Shown here piece after piece: positions 34,282 to 39,565 of a stretch of DNA of 39,565 bases. Origin of the DNA: an uncultured Eubacterium sp. (lineage in GTDB: Bacteria > Bacillota > Clostridia > Lachnospirales > Lachnospiraceae); the NCBI GenBank assembly GCA_934316925.1, contig CAKREC010000017.1, positions 1 to 39,565 of the forward strand, in the 5' to 3' direction. The notes under the pieces were generated by a model that saw nothing but the letters and a program-made list of their open reading frames with translations, ran no database searches and was not told where the DNA came from. Position numbers and translations under genes: made by a program. Within the stretch, counting starts at the first letter, position 1. Each line of letters starts with the position of its first letter.

Positions 34282-34953
34282 TTACTCTGCGATCAATTCC
34301 CCATCCACAATTCGACAGGTACGATTTAATCGCGAAGCAAGTTCCAGATCATGCGTTACCATAATGATTGTTTTTCCCATCTCATGTAAATGAATCAGAT
34401 TTTCCATAAATATTTCCGCATTTTCTGTATCCAGCGCTCCAGTCGGCTCATCCGCAAGAATATACTCGGGATTTTTCACTAAGGCTCTGGCAATTGCCGT
34501 CCTCTGCTTTTCACCACCCGATAATGTAGCCACTTTATTTCCCTGCAATTGTTCCATTTCCACCTGTCGAAGAGCGTCGAGCGCACGTTGTTTGATCTTT
34601 CCCATTGGCGTGTCGTCAAACATCATCGGCAGCATCACATTTTCCAGTACCGTATCTTCCGAAATCAAGCCAAAATCCTGCAAGATATACCCGATCTTTG
34701 TGTTCCGTACCATTGCCCGTTCCTGCTCAGACAAATCATTTACATGGATTCCATCCAGCGTGTATTCACCACTTGAAGATGTATCCAGACAACCCAGTAT
34801 ATGTAAAAGAGTCGATTTTCCGGACCCTGAACGCCCTATAATTGCAACCATTTCCCCATCATCGACCGTCAGGGATACATCCTTTAAAACATGATTTTCA
34901 TTCTTTTTGCCTGCGTTGTATATTTTGTTAATATTCTTCAATTGAATGCTCAT
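34282..34953 (-). CDS. MacB/LolD-type ABC transporter ATPase
   Basis: The 223-aa protein has Walker A (GRSGSGKST), Q-loop (ILQDFGLI), signature (LSGGEKQR), Walker B (YILADEP) and MVTHDLELA. It belongs to the LolD/MacB/bacteriocin-export subfamily. It is the third gene of an operon with two FtsX-like permeases, 24 bases after the second. AGGAG lies ahead of the ATG. Such systems export peptides or sense antibiotics, or act on the envelope; the substrate here is unknown. Confidence 0.93.
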   Translation of the reverse strand: MSIQLKNINKIYNAGKKNENHVLKDVSLTVDDGEMVAIIGRSGSGKSTLLHILGCLDTSSSGEYTLDGIHVNDLSEQERAMVRNTKIGYILQDFGLISEDTVLENVMLPMMFDDTPMGKIKQRALDALRQVEMEQLQGNKVATLSGGEKQRTAIARALVKNPEYILADEPTGALDTENAEIFMENLIHLHEMGKTIIMVTHDLELASRLNRTCRIVDGELIAE

Positions 34954-34977
34954 AACCCGAATTCTCCTATTATCATT

Positions 34978-36141
34978 TTACATTTTATTTTTGTAAGCTG
35001 TAATCCACTGACTTTTCTCCAATCTGCAAATATACCAGAGCGATGTAATCGTACAGATTGTCACCAAAACAAGAAAGATTCCTGCTATTAATGGTCGGGA
35101 TACAATGCTCATACTGTCAAGCTGAATCAGATTTGTTTTTCGATACAGTAAGTAAAATATGCCATAAGCAATGACTGTCATCGCCAGATTCTTGATCGCT
35201 TCAATGAATACAAAATTCCGATTGCTTCCTCCTGAAAAATAATAGATCAAGTATTTCTTTTCATTTTTAGCACTCTGCACACCATTGAACCCAACCAGGC
35301 CTACCACACTGATAATTATAAACACAAGTGAAATTATTCCACTGAGAACAGACTCATTCTTAGTTATTTCATTATAATTATCTGTCATTTGACGAATATC
35401 AGAAAGTGCTCCGTATTGCTTGCATTTTTCGGCGAACTCTTCTTTTATCGAATTGTCCTTTAATATGGCAACCTGTCCCGCTGACATCTCAAAGCTCTCA
35501 ACATCCGCCTCAGTTATGGAACCCAATTTTCGTGAATCATATGGGAGGATCAGCTGCATATCGGGATGACTTATTATGTCCTTTAAGCTGCTATCTCCAT
35601 TGCTGGCTCCACCGCAAAAATTAAGTATGTATGAATTGTTCGAAATCCGTCCGACAATTTCTATGGTTCTGTCTTTTTCCTGCCCGGCAATCGTTATGCA
35701 CTGCCCGATCTGCAAATGTTTGTCCGTAGTAATTGCCGGAATATTGTTTCCCTCATACTCATTCAGCCAGATTCCCTCCTGCAATTTTATGTTTATCCGT
35801 TGCAGGAGATTGTCATCGTACCCAAGTGCCGTATACAAACTCCCATCACTGCCACTAAGTTCCATATTAGGAATCTGTACAATATCTATTTTCTCTTTCA
35901 TATCTTTGCCTGCAATTTCATACAGATCCTTATTTGCAAATAAATATTGGTTGAAGTAATAAACATTTTCTCCCTGAAAAACCTGGCATATCTGACGCGA
36001 ATCATGAATTCCCTTCCATCTTGCACCAAAACTCAAAATCAGTCCTTCCATCAAGATCAGTTCAACGATCAACACAATATACGCAACTTTATGTTTCCAC
36101 ATATCTTTTAATGCCAGCCAACTAAGTTTGCCATATTTCAT
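34978..36141 (-). CDS. FtsX/MacB-like ABC transporter permease 2
   Basis: The 387-aa protein has one TM at the N-terminus (about residues 17-36), a large extracytoplasmic domain (about 40-265) and three TM segments at the C-terminus (about 268-290, 315-338, 350-372). This is the MacB/FtsX layout. It begins 3 bases after its sister gene with GAGGAG upstream of the ATG. The extracytoplasmic domain is poorly conserved and gives no clue to the substrate. Confidence 0.85.
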   Translation of the reverse strand: MKYGKLSWLALKDMWKHKVAYIVLIVELILMEGLILSFGARWKGIHDSRQICQVFQGENVYYFNQYLFANKDLYEIAGKDMKEKIDIVQIPNMELSGSDGSLYTALGYDDNLLQRINIKLQEGIWLNEYEGNNIPAITTDKHLQIGQCITIAGQEKDRTIEIVGRISNNSYILNFCGGASNGDSSLKDIISHPDMQLILPYDSRKLGSITEADVESFEMSAGQVAILKDNSIKEEFAEKCKQYGALSDIRQMTDNYNEITKNESVLSGIISLVFIIISVVGLVGFNGVQSAKNEKKYLIYYFSGGSNRNFVFIEAIKNLAMTVIAYGIFYLLYRKTNLIQLDSMSIVSRPLIAGIFLVLVTICTITSLWYICRLEKSQWITAYKNKM

Positions 36142-36144
36142 CTC

Positions 36145-37227
36145 TTACTCCTCTACCTCGTATATCTCCATTTTTTTCGCCATTTTTCTTTCCAAGCCAA
36201 ACGCAACTGCTGCCTCCAAAACGGACAACATAATGAATGCCGCTAAATAAAGTTGCACCGTATTATCATGTTGCATCCATTCCAGTTTTCCTATCATAAG
36301 ACGTGAAATAATTGCTACAAAAGCCCCGGATATTGTGCCGATCCACATATGAATAAATATTTGCCAGAATATGATGGACGTAATATCCTTTTCTCCTCCA
36401 CCACATATGGAAAAAACGCAATATTTTCTTTTATTTCTAAATACCAGATATTCAATCAACATTGCAATATTTATCCCAATGACAACGAGTACCGCAAGCA
36501 CTTGCCAGAAATTTCCCCAGAATTCTTTTACTTCCCATACTTTGGGTGGACTTTCCCAATTCAGATTATTTCCTACAATCGGATTCAACGTTTGCTCGTA
36601 TGCTTTCCGTTCTTTTCGGGTCAACTTTTTATTAAATTCCATCTCTATGTAATCTGTTGAAAAGTTTTTAAGATAATAGTGTAACGGCACGATTACCTCT
36701 TCCTCCGGTAAAATCGAGCATACACCTTGAACCTTATATTCCGTACCATCAATCATCATTTTTTGTTCCAGAATACTTTTATCCGATTCCATTTCCACTG
36801 TTTTAAACTCATCTATAACAACTGTTGCATCATTCTGTGCCCAGTCTGGCAGACTCCCTACCAGCAATCTTGCATTATAATTCCTGTGATATTCTCCTTT
36901 TACAACAATGTCCGTCTGATTCTGATCTACATGTTGAGTTCCACGAGCCTCACATACAATTTCTTCAATAGGATCAAATTCTAAGTCCTGCAGAAATGCT
37001 AAAAATTGTTCCTTTTGTTCCTCCGATAATTGTTCTTCTATACATAAACGATCGCCTTTTTGATTGGACAGACCTTCCACATAGTTCGCAAAATAATCTG
37101 TAAAAAAGAAAAAACCGTATGTTGAGATCAAAGTGCTTGCCACTACCAGCACAAACAATACTTTCTGATCCCGATACAGTTTTTTTAATTGCGAAATAAT
37201 CATCCATATTTTTTTGTTCTTTTTCAT
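36145..37227 (-). CDS. FtsX/MacB-like ABC transporter permease 1
   Basis: The 360-aa protein has the same layout as the next gene: N-terminal TM (about residues 22-44), extracytoplasmic domain, and three C-terminal TM segments (about 240-262, 290-314, 325-345). The open frame reaches 37269, but that runs through the leader hairpin. GAGGG 8 bases before the ATG at 37227 marks the start. It is the first gene of the operon, behind a promoter and a leader hairpin. Confidence 0.83.
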   Translation of the reverse strand: MKKNKKIWMIISQLKKLYRDQKVLFVLVVASTLISTYGFFFFTDYFANYVEGLSNQKGDRLCIEEQLSEEQKEQFLAFLQDLEFDPIEEIVCEARGTQHVDQNQTDIVVKGEYHRNYNARLLVGSLPDWAQNDATVVIDEFKTVEMESDKSILEQKMMIDGTEYKVQGVCSILPEEEVIVPLHYYLKNFSTDYIEMEFNKKLTRKERKAYEQTLNPIVGNNLNWESPPKVWEVKEFWGNFWQVLAVLVVIGINIAMLIEYLVFRNKRKYCVFSICGGGEKDITSIIFWQIFIHMWIGTISGAFVAIISRLMIGKLEWMQHDNTVQLYLAAFIMLSVLEAAVAFGLERKMAKKMEIYEVEE

Positions 37228-37243
37228 CCTATTATCCCTCATG

Positions 37244-37273
37244 AAAAAGTGGTATGTCTTGCATACCACTTTT
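37244..37273 (-). terminator. Leader hairpin of the MacB/FtsX-like operon
   Basis: A perfect 12-bp stem (arms 37245-37256 and 37262-37273) with a 5-base loop ends in five T on the minus strand. It sits only 16 bases before the first ATG and close to the ribosome binding site. It looks like an attenuator that can stop transcription or mask initiation. Confidence 0.78.
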
Positions 37274-37290
37274 GTAATTTGTATATATGA

Positions 37291-37319
37291 ATGCTAACAC
37301 ATTATATTATTTTAGTCAA
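37291..37319 (-). promoter_or_regulatory. Sigma-A promoter of the MacB/FtsX-like operon
   Basis: On the minus strand TTGACT (37314-37319), a 17-base spacer and TAGCAT (37291-37296). The leader hairpin follows about 18 bases later. Confidence 0.7.
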
Positions 37320-37358
37320 TATTTTACATTTTTTTCATAATTGCATGATGAAAAAAAT

Positions 37359-37661
37359 TTATATGTTGTCCTGTGACACCCCATAGCGATAGCCGCCCGC
37401 AATACTATACGCCTGGATCCCAACCTGCGCCATACGTTTTGCCGCCATAAGGCTATGTGTACCATAATCACAGCAGAATATGATACGCCGGTATTTTTTC
37501 ATTTGTTCGATATTCGTCAAAAACTCATTATAGGGAATGTTCCAAGCTCCCCGGATATGCCCTTCTTTATATGTTTCTTCATCCCTTAAATCTACAAATA
37601 ATGTGTCCCCATAATAAATATATTTTTTTGCCTGACTCCACGAAATCACTTGTGCTCTCAT
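37359..37661 (-). CDS. Single-domain rhodanese-like protein
   Basis: The 100-aa protein is one rhodanese domain: DTLFVDLRDEETYKEGHIRGAWNIP near the start and the active-site loop CDYGTHS (catalytic Cys in IFCCDYGTHS), then SIAGGYRYG. It probably handles sulfane sulfur. The open frame runs to 37937, but the upstream part is an out-of-frame reading of the Ser/Asn-rich gene and of the terminator. I take the ATG at 37661 (AAAGG 11 bases upstream); the ATG at 37691 is an alternative. Confidence 0.82.
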   Translation of the reverse strand: MRAQVISWSQAKKYIYYGDTLFVDLRDEETYKEGHIRGAWNIPYNEFLTNIEQMKKYRRIIFCCDYGTHSLMAAKRMAQVGIQAYSIAGGYRYGVSQDNI

Positions 37662-37705
37662 ATGCTGCCATACCTTTGCTCTTTTTAACATTCTATGCCA
37701 AAACA

Positions 37706-37748
37706 CAAAAAAACTGCCTTCTACTTTTGCAGAAGACAGTTTTTTTTG
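37706..37748. terminator. Bidirectional terminator between the Ser/Asn-rich gene and the rhodanese gene
   Basis: ACTGCCTTCT (37713-37722) and AGAAGACAGT (37731-37740) pair with one wobble around an 8-base loop. T runs of 6-8 follow on both strands. It ends the transcript of the small sporulation gene just past its stop codon. Confidence 0.9.
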
Positions 37749-37749
37749 A

Positions 37750-37956
37750 TTATTTTGTAGAATTTTTGTTTGTGCTGTTCGAGCAGTTTGAGCTATTCGA
37801 ACTGTTTGAACTATTTGAGCTATTCTTTGTGCTATTGCTGTTTTTAGTACTGCTTTTCGCACTGTTGCTTCCGCTGTTCTTCGTTGCATTTTTACTGCTG
37901 TCAGAAGCCTGATTTCTTGCGGAATCATTGTATTCATCCATAAAGTTTTTAGCCAT
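37750..37956 (-). CDS. Small Ser/Asn/Lys-rich forespore protein
   Basis: The 68-aa protein starts MAKNFMDEYNDSARNQASDS and then turns into low-complexity Ser/Asn/Lys repeats (units of S-S-N and N-S-T-K) with a single Cys near residue 57. No known domain. CAGGAGG lies 6 bases before the ATG. A perfect sigma-G promoter upstream and a terminator at its end mark it as a single-gene forespore unit. The composition recalls gamma-type small acid-soluble spore proteins, which serve as amino-acid stores, but it lacks their motifs, so the name is not used. It could also be a coat or matrix filler protein. Confidence 0.85.
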   Translation of the reverse strand: MAKNFMDEYNDSARNQASDSSKNATKNSGSNSAKSSTKNSNSTKNSSNSSNSSNSSNCSNSTNKNSTK

Positions 37957-37992
37957 AACTAACCTCCTGTTGCAAATTTATGCTACAGAGTC

Positions 37993-38022
37993 TAGTATGA
38001 ACAAATCCTTATTTTTTATTCA
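37993..38022 (-). promoter_or_regulatory. Sigma-G (forespore) promoter
   Basis: On the minus strand TGAATA (38017-38022), a 17-base spacer and CATACTA (37993-37999). This matches the known sigma-G consensus in both boxes and spacing. It lies 36 bases before the ATG of the Ser/Asn-rich gene. Confidence 0.85.
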
Positions 38023-38035
38023 AAAACAGTCATTC

Positions 38036-38899
38036 TCAAGCTTTTCCAACAGAACCAAATAATTCCATTTTTTCTTTTACGGTTGCTTTGATCGCTTCGA
38101 ATCCCGGTGCGAGCAATTTACGAGGGTCAAATCCTTTTCCTTCTAAGTCTTTTCCAGCTTCAATGTACTTACGGGTTGCTTCCTGGAATGCCAGCTGACA
38201 CTCCGTATTTACATTGATCTTAGATACACCAAGAGAGATCGCTTTTTTGATCATGTCGGCAGGAATACCGGTACCACCATGTAACACCAATGGCATCTCG
38301 CCGGTCTTCTGCTGTACGGCATCCAATGTTTCAAAGCTGAGTCCTGCCCAGTTTGCCGGATATTTGCCGTGGATATTTCCAATACCGGCAGCCAGCATCG
38401 TAACGCCAAGATCTGCAATCATCTTGCACTCATTTGGATCTGCACACTCGCCGGCACCGATCACGCCATCTTCTTCTCCACCGATCGCGCCAACTTCTGC
38501 TTCGATCGACATTCCCTTGTCTTTGCAGACTGCAACTAATTCCTTGGTTTTTGCAACATTTTCCTCAATTGGATAATGTGATCCGTCAAACATGATGGAA
38601 GAAAAACCAGCTTCAATACATGCCTTTGCACCTTCATAACTGCCGTGATCCAAATGAAGTGCAACCGGAACGGTAATCCCCAGTTCTTCCAGCATACCAT
38701 TGACCATGCCTACTACGGTTTTGTAACCGCACATATACTTACCGGCACCTTCTGAAACACCCAGAATAACAGGGGAATTCATCTCCTGCGCGGTAAGCAG
38801 GATCGCCTTTGTCCACTCAAGATTGTTGATGTTGAACTGACCTACTGCATACTTGCCGGCTTTTGCCTTTTTTAACATCTCTTCTGCTGAAACTAACAT
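38036..38899 (-). CDS. fba: Fructose-bisphosphate aldolase, class II
   Basis: This zinc aldolase splits fructose-1,6-bisphosphate in glycolysis. The 287-aa protein has the family start YAVGQFNINNLEW, the zinc/catalytic LHLDHGS (Asp and His), the VEAEVGAIGG-like loop (SIEAEVGAIGGEEDG), LHGGTGIP and NVNTECQLAF. CGGAGG lies ahead of the ATG at 38899; the upstream in-frame start at 38920 overlaps the box region. It is a single-gene unit. Confidence 0.96.
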   Translation of the reverse strand: MLVSAEEMLKKAKAGKYAVGQFNINNLEWTKAILLTAQEMNSPVILGVSEGAGKYMCGYKTVVGMVNGMLEELGITVPVALHLDHGSYEGAKACIEAGFSSIMFDGSHYPIEENVAKTKELVAVCKDKGMSIEAEVGAIGGEEDGVIGAGECADPNECKMIADLGVTMLAAGIGNIHGKYPANWAGLSFETLDAVQQKTGEMPLVLHGGTGIPADMIKKAISLGVSKINVNTECQLAFQEATRKYIEAGKDLEGKGFDPRKLLAPGFEAIKATVKEKMELFGSVGKA

Positions 38900-38961
38900 A
38901 ATACATTCCTCCGTATACATTTATTTTGTTTTACTAAAAACAATAATACCCATTTACTGAT

Positions 38962-38990
38962 AGAATATCACATTCGGCGGTTAGTTTCAA
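38962..38990 (-). promoter_or_regulatory. Promoter of fba
   Basis: On the minus strand TTGAAA (38985-38990), a 17-base spacer and TATTCT (38962-38967), 63 bases upstream of the ATG. Confidence 0.65.
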
Positions 38991-39059
38991 TCCCTATCAC
39001 TCCCGCAGACGTGCCATGATCTGCGTTTCTGCCGCTGCCCGGATCACTTGTGCAGAATA

Positions 39060-39085
39060 CAAAAAGAGCCGGATTTCTCCGACTC
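39060..39085 (-). terminator. Terminator after tRNA-Gln
   Basis: GAGCCGGA (39066-39073) and TCCGACTC (39078-39085) pair around a 4-base loop (one wobble), followed on the minus strand by TTTTTG. Confidence 0.9.
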
Positions 39086-39093
39086 ATAAAAAT

Positions 39094-39165
39094 CTGGGCT
39101 AGCGGGATTCGAACCCACGAATGCAGGAGTCAAAGTCCTGTGCCTTACCGCTTGGCGATAGCCCA
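39094..39165 (-). tRNA. tRNA-Gln (anticodon TTG)
   Basis: A 72-base cloverleaf with a 7-bp acceptor stem TGGGCTA/TAGCCCA, anticodon loop CTTTGAC in CAGGACTTTGACTCCTG, T-loop GGTTCGAATCC and discriminator G. No encoded CCA. Confidence 0.96.
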
Positions 39166-39192
39166 ATAATATAAAAAATATGTACTAGTGTT

Positions 39193-39217
39193 AAAAAAGC
39201 GCTACCCTTGATAGCGC
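39193..39217 (-). terminator. Terminator between tRNA-His and tRNA-Gln
   Basis: GCGCTA (39199-39204) and TAGCGC (39212-39217) with a 7-base loop, followed on the minus strand by six T. It splits the tRNA cluster. Confidence 0.78.
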
Positions 39218-39260
39218 AATTTCTATTTCTTCATAAGAAGAATCCTTATACATATGTGAG

Positions 39261-39335
39261 GGTGGGTAATGGGATTCGAACCCACGGCCTTCAGAGCCAC
39301 AATCTGACGCGCTAACCAACTGCGCTATACCCACC
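39261..39335 (-). tRNA. tRNA-His (anticodon GTG)
   Basis: A 75-base cloverleaf including the extra 5' G typical of tRNA-His, which pairs with the final C. Anticodon loop in TCAGATTGTGGCTCTGA. T-arm GTGGGTTCGAATCCCAT. No encoded CCA. Confidence 0.96.
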
Positions 39336-39362
39336 ATAGCTGAATATCCTAAGATACTCTAA

Positions 39363-39436
<74 letters not shown>

Positions 39437-39440
39437 ACTC

Positions 39441-39490
39441 TTGTGTATCGGCGAGCGAATACCCTCGCTAAAGCATAATGCTCTACACAA
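39441..39490. repeat. Structured spacer between tRNA-Gly and tRNA-Arg
   Basis: TTGTGTA (39441-39447) pairs with TACACAA (39484-39490). Inside are GCGAG/CTCGC (39451-39468) and AGCAT-A-ATGCT (39472-39482). The set folds as a multi-branch structure and may help processing. Confidence 0.5.
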
Positions 39491-39492
39491 AG

Positions 39493-39563
39493 AGCGGGTG
39501 ATGGGAATCGAACCCACGTATCTAGCTTGGAAGGCTAGTGTTCTACCATTGAACTACACCCGC
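39493..39563 (-). tRNA. tRNA-Gly (anticodon TCC)
   Basis: A 71-base cloverleaf with acceptor GCGGGTG/CACCCGC and discriminator T; anticodon loop CTTCCAA in CTAGCCTTCCAAGCTAG; T-arm GTGGGTTCGATTCCCAT. No encoded CCA. It is complete, 2 bases from the window end. Confidence 0.95.
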
Positions 39564-39565
39564 AT

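Noticed and set aside
37662..37937. Long N-terminal extension of the rhodanese frame
   Set aside because: It reads the Ser/Asn-rich gene and its terminator in another frame, giving Ala/Thr/Gln repeats. The sigma-G promoter and ribosome site belong to the 68-aa frame.

Overview
The window looks like chromosomal DNA of a spore-forming, low-to-mid GC Clostridia, most like Lachnospiraceae. The grounds are the gene families, strong AGGAGG-type ribosome binding sites, consensus sigma-A promoters, a T-box leader on ileS, and two sporulation promoters that match the forespore sigma consensus sequences closely. The species cannot be named from the sequence alone. Almost every gene is on the minus strand. 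I see no insertion sequence, prophage or CRISPR array.

Region 1 (1-9180) is core genome: rpmG-secE-nusG-rplK behind one sigma-A promoter, an unrecognised 206-aa protein, a SpoIIQ-like degenerate M23 protein with a sigma-F promoter, glycogen phosphorylase, and isoleucyl-tRNA synthetase behind an Ile T-box. Two small plus-strand membrane proteins (DUF4234 and DUF2752 types) follow.

Region 2 (10181-26341) is the most interesting part: about 16 kb of tightly packed minus-strand genes that read as one nitrogen-scavenging programme. In transcription order it holds a five-gene peptide/nickel-class ABC importer, an ammonium channel fused to a PII domain, a MerR/GyrI-like regulator, three tandem ureohydrolase (agmatinase/arginase superfamily) paralogues, and a complete urease operon (ureAB fusion, C, E, F, G, D). 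Of the three ureohydrolases only the last keeps every expected catalytic residue. The first keeps all metal ligands but has Cys where the guanidinium-binding Glu is expected. The middle one has lost five of six metal ligands and must be a pseudoenzyme. The likely logic (inference) is: import a guanidino compound, hydrolyse it to urea plus an amine, split urea with urease, and handle ammonium through Amt-PII. Nickel chaperones UreE/UreG are close by. The operon starts at a MerR-type promoter (19-bp spacer), followed at once by a strong leader terminator hairpin. A MATE exporter just upstream has a second promoter sharing nearly the same 20-base -35 segment, so import/catabolism and efflux are probably one regulon.

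Region 3 (27855-34253) holds a YtrA-like GntR/ABC/lipoprotein operon with a nested-dyad operator, a COG2426-type membrane protein, and an rRNA methyltransferase-rdgB-phosphoesterase operon. Region 4 (34282-39565) holds a MacB/FtsX-like ABC system with a leader terminator, a single-domain rhodanese, a small Ser/Asn-rich protein with a perfect sigma-G promoter, class II fructose-bisphosphate aldolase, and four tRNA genes (Gly, Arg, His, Gln).
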